Positions 1 through 8,902 of a stretch of 64,000 bases of DNA are shown in pieces (the stretch's first letter is position 1; every line of letters begins with the position of its first letter). The position numbers were made by a program, and so were the translations under genes. The notes beneath the pieces are model-generated. The model worked only from the letters and a program-made list of their open reading frames with translations. It did no database searches and had not been told where the DNA came from. Source of the stretch: Chitinophaga pinensis (lineage in GTDB: Bacteria; Bacteroidota; Bacteroidia; UKL13-3); assembly GCA_945860865.1 (NCBI GenBank), contig CAMARW010000001.1:200154-264153 (forward strand), given 5' to 3'.

Positions 1-86
1 TAGCTACGGTTCGGGGTGCAGCATTACACACCATTGTTACCACAAAGGTGAAGGATAAAAAAGTTTTTAAATATTTAGTTTTATAG
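1..86 (+). CDS. C-terminal end of an unidentified protein (partial, cut by window edge)
   Basis: One frame is open from base 3 to a TAG at 84-86 and gives 27 residues ending in KVFKYLVL. The composition (TVRGAALHTIV, then a Lys-rich stretch) looks like a real C-terminus, and the other two forward frames hit stops or are less protein-like. It converges on ruvA with 26 bases between the stops. I do not recognise the protein; too little is inside the window to name it. Confidence 0.4.
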   Translation, partial: ATVRGAALHTIVTTKVKDKKVFKYLVL

Positions 87-112
87 CTTTGGTACAATGT
101 AGAGTTTTGCCA

Positions 113-697
113 TCAAATATTTTTTAAGGTTAATTTTACCAGTTGCTCAACGCTACTATCGGGATTTTGTTGCTTTACTTTTAGCAATCCTTTTTCTGCT
201 TCTACTTTATTAAAGCCCAACATAACAAGCGCAGAAAGCGCTTCATCATATGCTGGTGAGCGGAAACTTGCATGCTGCAATGTTTCTGGCGAAGCAACTT
301 TTTTAAGTTTATCTTGTAAGTCTATAACCAATCTTTGGGCGGTTTTAGGACCAATTCCTTTGATTGTTTTTAATAAATTCCAATTGCCATCTAAAATTGC
401 TAGCTTTACTTCTGTTGGTTTAAGGCTAGATAAAATCATCCTAGCCGTATTGGTACCAACACCGCTTACAGAAATTAAATGCATAAATAATTGGCGCTCT
501 TCCTCGTCGGCAAAGCCAAAAAGAGTATGACTATCTTCTTTAATTGATAAGTAAGTTAATACGCGCAAGTTTTCGCTAATGCCAATATTTTCGTATGTAT
601 TTAAAGATATCTGAATACTATATCCAATACCACCACAGTCTATAACTAAATAGGTTGGCGAGCGATGAGTTACTTTTCCTTCTATATGTGCAATCAC
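113..697 (-). CDS. ruvA: Holliday junction branch migration protein RuvA
   Basis: 194 residues, the normal RuvA length. RuvA tetramers bind four-way DNA junctions and load the RuvB motor during recombinational repair. The N-terminal OB-fold begins MIAHIEGK and contains the family signature around VIDCGGIGY. Two helix-hairpin-helix motifs follow at about residues 75-85 (SVSGVGTNTA) and 110-120 (TIKGIGPKTAQRL), and a small C-terminal domain that would contact RuvB ends the protein. The start is a GTG at 695-697; family proteins begin with the same MI residues, so this start is well supported. No ruvB or ruvC lies in the window. Confidence 0.95.
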   Translation of the reverse strand: MIAHIEGKVTHRSPTYLVIDCGGIGYSIQISLNTYENIGISENLRVLTYLSIKEDSHTLFGFADEEERQLFMHLISVSGVGTNTARMILSSLKPTEVKLAILDGNWNLLKTIKGIGPKTAQRLVIDLQDKLKKVASPETLQHASFRSPAYDEALSALVMLGFNKVEAEKGLLKVKQQNPDSSVEQLVKLTLKNI

Positions 698-764
698 TGA
701 TTTCTTACTGAGGTCGCAAAATAAGAAAAGTTTTGATATCGTGCTATATTTTATGCTAAAATAT

Positions 765-772
765 TACCTTCG
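765..772 (+). promoter_or_regulatory. Candidate -7 box TACCTTCG
   Basis: Matches the Bacteroidota -7 consensus TAnnTTTG with C for the third T. It ends only five bases before the ATG at 778, so a transcript from it would be nearly leaderless. No TTTG at the expected 19-base distance upstream. Confidence 0.4.
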
Positions 773-777
773 TTTTT

Positions 778-1104
778 ATGCATTCAAAAATACATAAGCT
801 TCTTATTATTAGCGCCATTGTTTTTTTTGTGGCTGAACCAAAATGCAGCTTGTCACAGATTGCAAATTCAAATACTGATTATTATAGCAACGGACAAGCT
901 TTGAAAAGGGCTAAATTTAAAGATAACAAGCCCCATGGAATTTGGTTATATTATTATCTTAACGGAAATATCAAGCAAAAAGAGAAATGGCAGCATGGAA
1001 GTTTACTGTGGCAAATTAAATATGATAACAATAAAAGGAAGATATACGGCGTAAATGCTGCAGGCGATACCACTTTTTACAAAGGGTGTAATTGCGCTAA
1101 TTAG
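778..1104 (+). CDS. Small exported MORN-like (YwqK-type) repeat protein
   Basis: 108 residues with an N-terminal signal-like segment (residues 1-27, hydrophobic core LLIISAIVFFVA). The middle holds two or three short repeats of the MORN_2/YwqK style, with pattern YYSNGQ...K and HGIWLYYYLNGNIKQKEKW, which fold as beta-hairpins in the cell envelope. Such proteins are common in Bacteroidota and their function is mostly unknown. The stop codon shares the tetranucleotide TTAG with the stop of the convergent apaG gene. A GGCTGAACC word, a relative of the dispersed motif described in the findings, sits at 831-839. Confidence 0.7.
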   Translation: MHSKIHKLLIISAIVFFVAEPKCSLSQIANSNTDYYSNGQALKRAKFKDNKPHGIWLYYYLNGNIKQKEKWQHGSLLWQIKYDNNKRKIYGVNAAGDTTFYKGCNCAN

Positions 1105-1487
1105 TTCATTATAAAAGGTGTGCTGAGCACAAATTCTGGTATGTTTACTTCAAATAATAAGCCGTCTATTTGGCGTTCCATTAAGTAAGTTCCATACATT
1201 TTGCCTATATCTGAACTAAGCAAACAACCAGATACATACTGGTATTTTTCGCCGGGTTCTAACAATGGCTGAACCCCAACCACGCCTTCTCCTTCTACCA
1301 CTGATTCTCCGTCTAAAGAATCTATAATATGCCAATTTCTGCGTAGTAATTTTAGTGTATGCTCGCCCTGATTTTCGATATGTATGCGGTAAGCAAACAT
1401 GTGCTTGTTTTCTGTTGTACTCTGCTTATTGTTTTGGTAAGCAGTTTCAACAACAATCTTTACATCATTTGTTATGGCAATTTGCAT
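1101..1487 (-). CDS. apaG: ApaG family protein (DUF525)
   Basis: 128 residues, the usual ApaG size, a single immunoglobulin-like beta-sandwich domain. ApaG is linked in enterobacteria to Co/Mg resistance, and the same domain occurs in eukaryotic F-box and polymerase-interacting proteins; the molecular role is unsettled. Seen here are the family blocks around FAYRIHIENQG, LLRRNWHIIDSLDG, VEGEGVVGVQP and the tail GTYLMERQIDG...FEVNIPEF. It converges with the upstream small exported gene, overlapping four bases at the stops. Highly confident for the family, not for a biochemical function. Confidence 0.93.
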   Translation of the reverse strand: MQIAITNDVKIVVETAYQNNKQSTTENKHMFAYRIHIENQGEHTLKLLRRNWHIIDSLDGESVVEGEGVVGVQPLLEPGEKYQYVSGCLLSSDIGKMYGTYLMERQIDGLLFEVNIPEFVLSTPFIMN

Positions 1488-1577
1488 AATTCAAATTTGG
1501 TGAATATTTATTTATTTATCAAGAAAATTAAAAATTATATGACTCTAACTTTTTGATAAAGTTTAATCTAAAGCTAA

Positions 1578-2833
1578 TTAAAGATATTTATGTTTTAATA
1601 AATATAACTGATGGCTTAAACTCCCTGCAATTATTCCAATTAATAAATCAGTAAATAGGATTGCAATTATTGTAATTATAAAAGGAATGAATTGGTTCAA
1701 ACCGTTTTTATACAGCTCTTTAAATATGGAAATTCTTGCTAACTTGAAGCCTGTTACCAATAATATTGATGCTAAAGTTGCCAGCGGAATAAGATTCAAA
1801 ATTGTGCTCAGGAAAACTACACTGATGAGCAATAGTAAGCCATGTAAAATGGTAGATAATTTAGTTTGAGCGCCGGCATTAATATTAACGGAACTACGCA
1901 CTATTACAGATGTAATGGGGATTCCACCCACTAATCCTGATAGCATATTGCCAATTCCTTGCGCCATCAACTCTTTGTTTGGGGAGGCTTTTCTTTTTTG
2001 TGGATCAATATTTTCTACTGCTTCTAAATTTAACAAAGTTTCTACTGAAGCCACAATGGCAATGGTGAAGGCTACTTTCCACACCACAAAATTACCTATT
2101 TGGGTAAAATTAGGGATTGTAACCATTTTCGTTAGGTCTTTAAAAATGGGGATGTTTACTAAGTTGCCTTTCGAAACGCTAAACTCTGGGAGATAGATTT
2201 GAAAAGCCTTATTAATAAATACAGCCATTAAAACTACAATCAATGAAGCAGGAAGAAAGCTAAATTTTTTAAAGGGTGTTTTGTGCCAAAAGAATAATGT
2301 TACCAAAGAAACAAAGGATATAATTATTGGTCCCCACGATAAAAATTCGAAAACATGTATAATTTCTTCAATTATGCTTGCGCCTTCCTCTTTCAATTGG
2401 ATTAAATTTTTTGCATTTTCTTTTTCATAACCTGCAGCATAAGGAATTTGATTTATAATGAGTATTAAACCAATTGCCGTTAATAGGCCTTTTATAATAG
2501 ATGAGGGTATATAATTGGCAAAAGCACCCGCCTTTAAAAATCCAGCTAGTAACTGTAATGCTCCTGCTAATAAAACAGCTAATAAAAATAAATCAAATGA
2601 ACCTATTTGGGTAATTGCAGATAAAACAATACCTGATAACCCTGCTGCTGGTCCGCTTACACTTATATTAGATTCACTTATTAATCCAACTACAAGGCCC
2701 CTCCAATAATTCCAGCAATAATTCCAGAGAGTAAGGGTGCGCCACTGGCTAAAGCAATCCCTAAGCAAAGGGGCAAGGCTACCAAATAAACAACTACACC
2801 AGCTGCTATATCATGGATAAGATTTTTGTTCAT
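1578..2833 (-). pseudogene. SulP family anion transporter, frameshifted near the N-terminus
   Basis: The long open frame (bases 1578 to about 2700) encodes a SulP/SLC26-type membrane transporter, with the hallmark SVSGPAAGL segment and about ten hydrophobic helices, but no STAS domain. Its apparent N-terminus is nonsense. From the ATG at 2831-2833 another frame encodes the missing first helices ([20 protein letters not shown], then [25 protein letters not shown]) and runs into a TAG just after a run of four C (2698-2701 on the plus strand). Joining the frames restores the family sequence [11 protein letters not shown]. So the gene carries an indel at a homopolymer: either a real inactivation or an assembly error. 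Substrate (sulfate or bicarbonate) cannot be told. Confidence 0.85.
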
Positions 2834-2994
2834 GTATTAATACTTTAATTGAGTATTTTGAAAGTATTTTAAGGTGCGCAATATAATCTACCTCCATTTA
2901 TAAATCTGCTTAATTGATGTTGAATGTCAATTTTTTAAACTTTATGCTGATTTCTTTACATGGTTCTTTGCCTTTTTTTTACAAAATTTGTTGC

Positions 2995-3561
2995 ATGCAA
3001 CAACTAGAACCTTATTTCCGCTGGAGAGATTTGTATCAAAGTGAAAACGACCCTAATTCTCCTTTTTTTGAGCGCGAATACAGTGAGTTCGAATTTACTA
3101 ATCAGGTTTACAATTATCTTATACACCCACAATGGGATGAGTTTGGTTCGCCCACTCTTTATTTAAAAATACTTTTTGCCGATTATGCCAATGGATTTGC
3201 CATTATAGAATTTTTAGGTGAATGGAATGATGCCATAAATAATGATATCATGTTTTTAAAACGAGAAGTTATTGAACCGCTCAATCACAATGGAATAGAT
3301 AAGTTTATTTTAGTGGGCGAAAATGTACTTAACTTTCATAGCAGTGATGATAGTTATTATGAAGAATGGTTTCAAGATATTGAAGAGGGTTGGATTGCCG
3401 CAATCAATTTTCAAGAACATGTACTAGCAGAATTTAGAGCAGCCAATATAGACTACTATTTTAATTTTGGAGGCGAATTAGACGCTTTTAATTGGCGCAA
3501 ATTTAACCCCATGCAATTGTATAGCGAAGTGCAAAAAGTGATGAACCACCGCTTAGGTTAA
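2995..3561 (+). CDS. Conserved hypothetical protein, Bacteroidota type
   Basis: 188 residues from the ATG at 2995 ([10 protein letters not shown]). A longer reading from 2914 adds a hydrophobic, low-complexity leader that I think is not translated. The protein is acidic and rich in aromatic residues ([23 protein letters not shown]), with no signal peptide, membrane helix or motif that I recognise. The pattern [22 protein letters not shown] suggests a soluble alpha/beta fold. It converges on prfA, sharing the four bases TTAA at the stops. Function unknown. Confidence 0.75.
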   Translation: MQQLEPYFRWRDLYQSENDPNSPFFEREYSEFEFTNQVYNYLIHPQWDEFGSPTLYLKILFADYANGFAIIEFLGEWNDAINNDIMFLKREVIEPLNHNGIDKFILVGENVLNFHSSDDSYYEEWFQDIEEGWIAAINFQEHVLAEFRAANIDYYFNFGGELDAFNWRKFNPMQLYSEVQKVMNHRLG

Positions 3562-4628
3562 AGTCCGCCTTCTTTCATTTTCTCTGCATTTTCAGCAACT
3601 TGCAGTTGGTCTATAAAGGTTTGAATATTACCGTTCATCACCTCTGGTAAATTGTAAGCGGTATACCCAATTCTATGGTCTGTTACTCTGCTTTGTGGGT
3701 AATTATAAGTACGTATTTTTGCCGATCTATCGCCGCTAGAAACCATGGTTTTCCTTCTGCTGGCAATGCCTTCGTTGTGTTTTTGTAGTTCTATCTCGTA
3801 TAGTTTAGACCGCAACATTTGCATAGCTCTTTCTCTGTTTCCGTTTTGGGTTCTTTCTACCTGACAAACAACTACGAGGCCAGAAGGCCTGTGCGTGAGC
3901 ATTACCTTACTCTCTACTTTGTTTACATTTTGCCCTCCAGCACCCCCTGAGCGGGCTGTTTGCATGTCTATATCAGCTGGATTTAAATATACATCTACTT
4001 CTTCGGCCTCTGGCAATACAACCACAGTTGCCGCCGAGGTATGCACTCTGCCTTGGGTTTCGGTTTCTGGAACACGCTGTACCCTGTGTACGCCACTTTC
4101 ATATTTTAAAATGCCGTAAACATCGTCGCCACTTACTTCAATAATTACCTCTTTGTAACCACCTGCAGTTCCTTCTGTGAAATCAATGAGCTCTGTTTTC
4201 CATCCTCGCTTTTCGCAGAAATACATGTACATGCGGTATAAATCACCCGCAAAAATACTGGCTTCATCTCCGCCTGTTCCACCTCTAATTTCTAGTAATG
4301 CATTTTTGCCATCTTCTGGATCTTGGGGTATCAATAAAATTCGTACTTCTTCTTCTAATGGCGATAATCTGGGCTCCAATTCATCCAATTCCATTTTGGC
4401 CATCTCGCGCATTTCGTCGTCTTTCTCTGTTTTTAAGATCTCTTTTGCATTCTGAATATTGCCTATTATATTTTTATATTCAAAGTATTTTTCTACTATG
4501 CGTTGTAGCGATTTATATTCGCGGTTCATCTGCTTAAACCGCGCCATATCACCCAATACATCGGGCTGACTTAATTGTTCTTCTACTTGTTTAAAACGTT
4601 GGTATATGGCTTCTAATTTATCTAACAT
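3558..4628 (-). CDS. prfA: Peptide chain release factor 1
   Basis: 356 residues, full length. RF1 reads UAA and UAG stop codons in the ribosomal A site and triggers peptide hydrolysis. The codon-recognition tripeptide is PET at residues 187-189 within [16 protein letters not shown], in the place of PAT or PVT of the family, and the catalytic GGQ is at 231-233 ([14 protein letters not shown]). The presence of the PxT form rather than SPF separates it from RF2. No frameshift site is seen. The start ATG at 4626-4628 is preceded by a TATCTTCG box. Confidence 0.97.
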   Translation of the reverse strand: MLDKLEAIYQRFKQVEEQLSQPDVLGDMARFKQMNREYKSLQRIVEKYFEYKNIIGNIQNAKEILKTEKDDEMREMAKMELDELEPRLSPLEEEVRILLIPQDPEDGKNALLEIRGGTGGDEASIFAGDLYRMYMYFCEKRGWKTELIDFTEGTAGGYKEVIIEVSGDDVYGILKYESGVHRVQRVPETETQGRVHTSAATVVVLPEAEEVDVYLNPADIDMQTARSGGAGGQNVNKVESKVMLTHRPSGLVVVCQVERTQNGNRERAMQMLRSKLYEIELQKHNEGIASRRKTMVSSGDRSAKIRTYNYPQSRVTDHRIGYTAYNLPEVMNGNIQTFIDQLQVAENAEKMKEGGL

Positions 4629-4646
4629 ATTGTTTTTTAGAGGCCG

Positions 4647-4654
4647 CGAAGATA
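4647..4654 (-). promoter_or_regulatory. Candidate -7 box TATCTTCG for prfA
   Basis: On the minus strand TATCTTCG lies 18 bases upstream of the prfA ATG. It fits TAnnTTTG with one substitution (C), the same variant seen before the genes at 778, 28689 and 43905. No clear -33 TTTG at 19 bases. Confidence 0.4.
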
Positions 4655-4689
4655 GGGTTTAGCTCAGAAATTACCATATCTTTTCAGTT

Positions 4690-5496
4690 TCAATTGGCTT
4701 TGTATTGATAAATGCTTAGTCCTTTTTCGTTTAATAGATAGAGTCTTTCTTTTTCTAGGCTAAATCCTAGGTTATCTGATTGGGGCAATAATAGCGTGTC
4801 GCGCTGGTAGCGTTTGAGTTGATAGCTTATTAAATGGCGTTTGTCCATAAAAAACAAATTTTCACCCATAATTTTTATTTCTTCTTTGCCTTTTATCGGA
4901 ATTGTTTTGAGGTAATTGGCAAATAAATCAAATACCATAACACCTTCACTGCTGTCGTTTACATATATTTTATCGCCATTATCTAAGATACGTGAGGCAC
5001 TTAAATTTTTGTGCTGGGCAAATTGCAAAGCATTACCGCTGGCCTGAGCCAAAGTGCCGTCTTTCTCCAATTTTTTTAACTGTAAATCTCCTTGATCAAA
5101 CACCCAAATACCATTAGAGTAACTCCTAGCAGCTGTAGATGCTTGTATAATGCCCACATCGCTTAGGTTTAGCCGGCCTCTAAAAGCTAGGTTGTTATCT
5201 AAAAATACCAATGCATTAAGCTCCTTGTAAAACAAATATATTTCTAGCGGATTGCTGGCGTCTATTTGAGATATATTACCCAAATAAGCGTAATTTAAAG
5301 TGCTTTGTAAAACTCCTTGGGCATTATATTTATAGAGTTGATTGGTTTTACTAACCAAAAAAATATTACCCATTCTATCAGTTTCTAAAATTTTAGCTTC
5401 TCGCTCTATGCTAAATAAATATTGCCAATTGGGTTCAAAACTACTACAAAATAGCCAGGCAAATAAACCTATAATATAGCTAGTTCTCTTTTTCAA
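4690..5496 (-). CDS. Exported beta-propeller-like protein of unknown function
   Basis: 268 residues. A short signal peptide (SYIIGLFAWLFCSSF) is followed by repeated blade-like strands with the rhythm of WD/NHL-type propellers, for example GNIFLVSKTNQLYKYN, NGIWVFDQGDLQLKKL, GVMVFDLFANYLKTI and LYLLNEKGLSIYQY. No catalytic motif is visible. It is the last gene of the minus-strand group lutC-like, lpxH, this gene: its start overlaps the lpxH stop by 17 bases, so it is probably translated from the same mRNA. Envelope location inferred from the signal peptide. Confidence 0.65.
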   Translation of the reverse strand: MKKRTSYIIGLFAWLFCSSFEPNWQYLFSIEREAKILETDRMGNIFLVSKTNQLYKYNAQGVLQSTLNYAYLGNISQIDASNPLEIYLFYKELNALVFLDNNLAFRGRLNLSDVGIIQASTAARSYSNGIWVFDQGDLQLKKLEKDGTLAQASGNALQFAQHKNLSASRILDNGDKIYVNDSSEGVMVFDLFANYLKTIPIKGKEEIKIMGENLFFMDKRHLISYQLKRYQRDTLLLPQSDNLGFSLEKERLYLLNEKGLSIYQYKAN

Positions 5497-6235
5497 AAGT
5501 TTCTAATTGAAGGGTTTCACCATCATAAACGGCATAGGTGTTAAATCCAATCCAGTCGCCCAAATTTACGTATGCCTGGTTTAAGCCTAAGGAGAAAATC
5601 ATAGGTAAATGTCGGTGTCCAAATACAAAATAATTAGAGGTATCTCCGTTAGCAATCTGCTGTCTGCAATGCTGAATGAGGTGCTCTTTTTCTCCATGAA
5701 AATCAAAATTACCATCAAAGGTTTTAAGCTTGCTTCTGTGGCTAAGCCAATTGGCTAAACCTATGCCAATCCTGGGATGAAAGAAAGCAAATAGTTTTTG
5801 AAACAAGGTATTTCTATATATCCACAGAATTAATTTAAACTTATGTTGGCCAGCACCCAATCCATCGCCATGTCCGATATAAAATTGGTGTTTACCCAAT
5901 TGTCTTAGGATAGGTTTTGCATGAACCTGCACGCCAAGTTCTGATTCAAAATATCCAAATTGCCATAAATCATGGTTGCCATGAAAAAAGTGAACGGGGA
6001 TTCCTGCATCACAAAAGGCAGCAATTTTAGCTTGCAATCGCACATATCCTTTGGGAATAACTAATTTATATTCGAACCAAAAATCAAATAAATCGCCTAA
6101 TAAAAAAAGCTCTTCACAATCACCTTCTATTTGATTTAGCCAGCGAATTATTCGATCTTCTCTGTTTTTACTGCTTTTACTATCTGGTATGCCTAGGTGA
6201 AAATCTGAGGCAAAGTATATTTTTTTTTGCTTCAC
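5480..6235 (-). CDS. lpxH: UDP-2,3-diacylglucosamine diphosphatase LpxH
   Basis: 251 residues. LpxH hydrolyses UDP-2,3-diacylglucosamine to lipid X in lipid A synthesis, at the inner membrane. It is a calcineurin-like metallophosphoesterase with the expected metal ligands: D11 and H13 (SDFHLG), D48 (LGDLFDFW), N87 and H88 (HGNHDLW), and the C-terminal GHRH. The GTG at 6233-6235 is the best start, because the beta-strand KKIYFASDFHLG begins at once. It starts eight bases from the stop of the LUD-domain gene and overlaps the downstream propeller-like gene. A Gram-negative outer membrane is implied. Confidence 0.9.
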   Translation of the reverse strand: MKQKKIYFASDFHLGIPDSKSSKNREDRIIRWLNQIEGDCEELFLLGDLFDFWFEYKLVIPKGYVRLQAKIAAFCDAGIPVHFFHGNHDLWQFGYFESELGVQVHAKPILRQLGKHQFYIGHGDGLGAGQHKFKLILWIYRNTLFQKLFAFFHPRIGIGLANWLSHRSKLKTFDGNFDFHGEKEHLIQHCRQQIANGDTSNYFVFGHRHLPMIFSLGLNQAYVNLGDWIGFNTYAVYDGETLQLETFEKEN

Positions 6236-6242
6236 AGGCAGT

Positions 6243-6917
6243 TTAATCTTGTTTTCGGTCGTCTATTAAAAATAAAATAAGTTCTATCGGACCATGAGCA
6301 CCAACAACCATTTGCGGCATTTCTGCGGGATCAACCGTGGGTAAATCTTGCGTTCTACTTGGGCCTGTAATAAAGCTAATCATGGAGGGCATATTTCTAC
6401 CATAGCGATTGCGGATAGTTTGCATAGCTTCTTTCATATCGAGTACTAGCTGAGATCTGCGGGCAATAACCACATGCACAGGAGGCCAAATGGTGAGGGT
6501 TCTACTGTTTTTAGCACTGCTAATTAATAAGGTTCCAGAGCTAGCAAGAAGCGATTCGCAACCAGTGATAGAGGCTTGTATTTTATCAAGGTGTTCTTTT
6601 TTATCAAAGTAATCTATCCCAGAATCGTCTAATAATGTTTGTGTTTCTTCTTCCCAACAGAAGATAAACTTCCATTTTCTAAGTTCAATCAAATCAAGTA
6701 ATTTATCTACACAATCAAAGGTATTATCGCAATAAACAAATTGCCCTTGAACGGCAATAAATTTCTTTACAAACATTTCTGACAATGTTTCTCCCTCTGG
6801 GCGTGCAAATACATTACTTTCCAGATCTATGTTCTGAAAGTTGCTTTTTGATTTATAGTTTAAAGCTTGCCTAACTTTTTTAAGGATTTTTTCCTTTGAT
6901 GTAATTTGCTGTTCCAA
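6243..6917 (-). CDS. LUD-domain protein (LutC/YkgG family)
   Basis: 224 residues. The family signature is at the C-terminus: FITGPSRTQDLP and VGAHGPIELILFLI. In lactate utilisation operons LutC works with iron-sulfur partners LutA and LutB, but here there is no lutA or lutB; the gene leads an operon with lpxH. Stand-alone LUD proteins next to unrelated genes are usual in Bacteroidota, so lactate oxidation should not be assumed. The start appears to be a TTG at 6915-6917 (EQQITSKEKIL, an amphipathic N-terminal helix); the next in-frame ATG would cut off that helix. Confidence 0.82.
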   Translation of the reverse strand: MEQQITSKEKILKKVRQALNYKSKSNFQNIDLESNVFARPEGETLSEMFVKKFIAVQGQFVYCDNTFDCVDKLLDLIELRKWKFIFCWEEETQTLLDDSGIDYFDKKEHLDKIQASITGCESLLASSGTLLISSAKNSRTLTIWPPVHVVIARRSQLVLDMKEAMQTIRNRYGRNMPSMISFITGPSRTQDLPTVDPAEMPQMVVGAHGPIELILFLIDDRKQD

Positions 6918-7009
6918 TCAATCGCAATTTAAACATTTTAAGTACTATAAAAAAAGCACTTTATTTAGGTTCTTTTTTTGCTATTGTTTGTGCTTTAAAT
7001 TACCAGAAT

Positions 7010-7876
7010 TTATATGCTCTTTGTAAAAGGCGTTTTCATCATGTGATGAAGTAATCCGTTTAGCTTATTTTTTAATTCGTTGCGGTTGACAATAAAATCT
7101 AAAAAGCCATGTTCCAAAACAAATTCTGAACTTTGAAAACCTTTAGGTAAATCTTTGCCAATAGTTTCGCGAATTACACGTGGGCCGGCAAAGCCAATTA
7201 ATGCCTCTGGTTCTGCTATGTTTACATCGCCAAGCATGGCAAAACTAGCGGTTACACCGCCCGTTGTTGGGTCTGTTAATAGCGATATATATGGAATGCC
7301 TGCCTTGCCTAACAAGGCCAATTTAGCAGAAGTTTTGGCCATTTGCATTAAAGAAAAAGCTGCCTCCATCATGCGGGCACCACCCGATTTGGAGATAATT
7401 AATAAGGGTATCCTGTTTTCTTTGGCATAATCTATTGCTCTGGCAATTTTTTCTCCTACTACACTGCCCATACTGCCTCCAATAAAACCAAAATCCATGC
7501 AAGCAACCACCAATTTCATATCGTCACTAAGTTCTCCAACCGCCACGCGCATCGCATCTGTCATCCCGCTTTTTTCCTGCGAATCCTTTAATCGTTTGGC
7601 GTATTCTTTGGTATCTTTAAATTGAAGTGGGTCGCTTGGTAATATCCCTGCAAAAAGTTCCTCAAAATTACTTCCAAAAAGTAATTCAAAATATTCATGC
7701 GACCCTACTTTGTCATGGTAATTGCAATGCGGACAAACATAAGCGTTGGCTTGGTGGTCTGCAGCTAATAAGGTTTTTTTGCACCTGCTGCATTTATGCC
7801 ACAATCCATCAGGTACTGTTTTTTTCTCTGATGTAAGGGTAGTTATTCCATCTGTTACACGTTTATACCAACTCAT
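7010..7876 (-). CDS. accD: Acetyl-CoA carboxylase carboxyltransferase subunit beta
   Basis: 288 residues. AccD pairs with AccA to transfer CO2 from carboxybiotin to acetyl-CoA, giving malonyl-CoA for fatty acid synthesis. The N-terminal four-cysteine zinc ribbon is present (CSRCKK near residue 30 and CPHCNYH near 50), then the crotonase-like fold with [21 protein letters not shown] and [16 protein letters not shown]. No accA is in the window. The promoter probably lies in the AT-rich stretch right of 7876, shared with the divergent ArsC-like gene. Confidence 0.96.
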   Translation of the reverse strand: MSWYKRVTDGITTLTSEKKTVPDGLWHKCSRCKKTLLAADHQANAYVCPHCNYHDKVGSHEYFELLFGSNFEELFAGILPSDPLQFKDTKEYAKRLKDSQEKSGMTDAMRVAVGELSDDMKLVVACMDFGFIGGSMGSVVGEKIARAIDYAKENRIPLLIISKSGGARMMEAAFSLMQMAKTSAKLALLGKAGIPYISLLTDPTTGGVTASFAMLGDVNIAEPEALIGFAGPRVIRETIGKDLPKGFQSSEFVLEHGFLDFIVNRNELKNKLNGLLHHMMKTPFTKSI

Positions 7877-8199
7877 TTTTTATTTTAAATAACATTCAAA
7901 ATAAAGTGTTGAAGTGATATATACCAAGAAAATAAATTATTATATTGATTATTAGTCTTATGTGTGTATGTTGGGCTCGGCTAAAGTCTTAAATTTTACT
8001 TGTTTTTAATGCCCTCGCATAAATATGCACCTTTTAATTCTCACAATTATTTATTTAAAATCTTAAAATCAAATTTATTTAATCGTAATATTGCAATATA
8101 GCCGTTTTAATAAAAAACTATAATGCAACCAAACAAATAAAAATAAGTAATAAAATCGTGTTTGTAACTTAAAGTTGTTTGTTTTAGAATAGTATAATT
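7877..8199. other. 323-base divergent intergenic region
   Basis: Very AT-rich and free of reading frames that look coding. It separates accD (leftward) and the ArsC-like gene (rightward) and must carry both promoters; I find no full TTTG-N19-TAnnTTTG match in it. The only structured element I see is a perfect 12-base palindrome, ATATTGCAATAT at 8088-8099, which could be an operator, but nothing in the neighbourhood encodes a regulator. Confidence 0.5.
8088..8099. promoter_or_regulatory. Perfect 12-base palindrome in divergent promoter region
   Basis: ATATTGCAATAT, self-complementary, about 100 bases upstream of the ArsC-like gene. Possible dimeric-repressor site; in AT-rich DNA such a palindrome can occur by chance. 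Confidence 0.25.
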
Positions 8200-8808
8200 A
8201 TGAATAATTTAATTCTTGAAATAATAGCTGATTTTTCGGCTCAAGCCATACCTGCCGAGCGATTAGCGATATTAAAACCTGTAGCAGATTATATCCAACA
8301 AAAGAAGGATACTGGCGCGCTTATTCGTTTAAATTTTATTTGTACGCACAACTCGCGCAGGAGTCATTTGTCTCAAATTTGGGCGCAAACTATGGCCTAT
8401 CATTTTGGGGTGCAAAATGTGTTTTGTTATTCTGGTGGAACAGAAGCAACAGCCATGTATCCTAAAGTGGCAGAGACTTTACAAAATCAAGGATTTCAAA
8501 TTCAGCAATTAGCTGCAACAGAAAATCCGGTTTATGCAGTAAAATTCGCCCAAAATGAAGCGGCCATTATCTGTTTTTCTAAAACTTACCAAAATGAGTT
8601 TAATCCGGCCGGCCAATATGGTGCCATCCTAACTTGCAACAACGCTGATGAGGGTTGTCCGGTTGTGTTTGGCGCAGAAGCGCGTTTCCCTGTTAAATAC
8701 AATGACCCCAAAGCGTTTGATAATACCGACTTACAAACGGCAAAATATGCCGAAAGAAGCCTAGAAATTGCCCAAGAAATGTGGTGGGTTTTTGGTCAGA
8801 TTCAATAA
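8200..8808 (+). CDS. Arsenate reductase-like low-molecular-weight phosphatase-fold protein
   Basis: 202 residues. The phosphate loop is C48-THNSR-R54 (CX5R), preceded by a strand, as in LMW protein tyrosine phosphatases and thioredoxin-coupled ArsC. Two further cysteines, C146 and C153, are spaced seven apart (CNNADEGC), the spacing of Cys82/Cys89 in the Bacillus/Staphylococcus ArsC relay, and an Asp-Pro follows (YNDPKAFD). So a thioredoxin-linked arsenate reductase mechanism is plausible. The first 40 residues are an extra N-terminal helix. There is no arsR, arsB or acr3 nearby, so an alternative role as a phosphatase stays open. Confidence 0.8.
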   Translation: MNNLILEIIADFSAQAIPAERLAILKPVADYIQQKKDTGALIRLNFICTHNSRRSHLSQIWAQTMAYHFGVQNVFCYSGGTEATAMYPKVAETLQNQGFQIQQLAATENPVYAVKFAQNEAAIICFSKTYQNEFNPAGQYGAILTCNNADEGCPVVFGAEARFPVKYNDPKAFDNTDLQTAKYAERSLEIAQEMWWVFGQIQ

Positions 8809-8845
8809 CTTTTGGTCTTTGCCAACATTTGAATTGTTACATAAA

Positions 8846-8881
8846 AAAACGCACCCACTCTGTAAAGAGTTGGTGCGTTTT
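8846..8881. terminator. Bidirectional intrinsic terminator
   Basis: Stem of about twelve pairs (ACGCACCCACTCT against AGAGTTGGTGCGT, one mismatch), four-base loop GTAA, with A-run on the left and T-run on the right. It sits between the convergent ArsC-like and fbaB genes and can serve both. Confidence 0.85.
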
Positions 8882-8902
8882 AAAAATCATTTGTCTTTTA
8901 AA

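Noticed and set aside
2578-2768. Reading of the SulP gene starting at MLRDCFSQW
   Set aside because: Its first 25 residues are rich in Trp/Asn and unlike the family, whereas the adjacent frame gives the correct helices.
7877-8199. Riboswitch or ncRNA in the 323-base gap upstream of accD
   Set aside because: No conserved riboswitch core or stable multi-stem structure could be recognised; the region is simply AT-rich.
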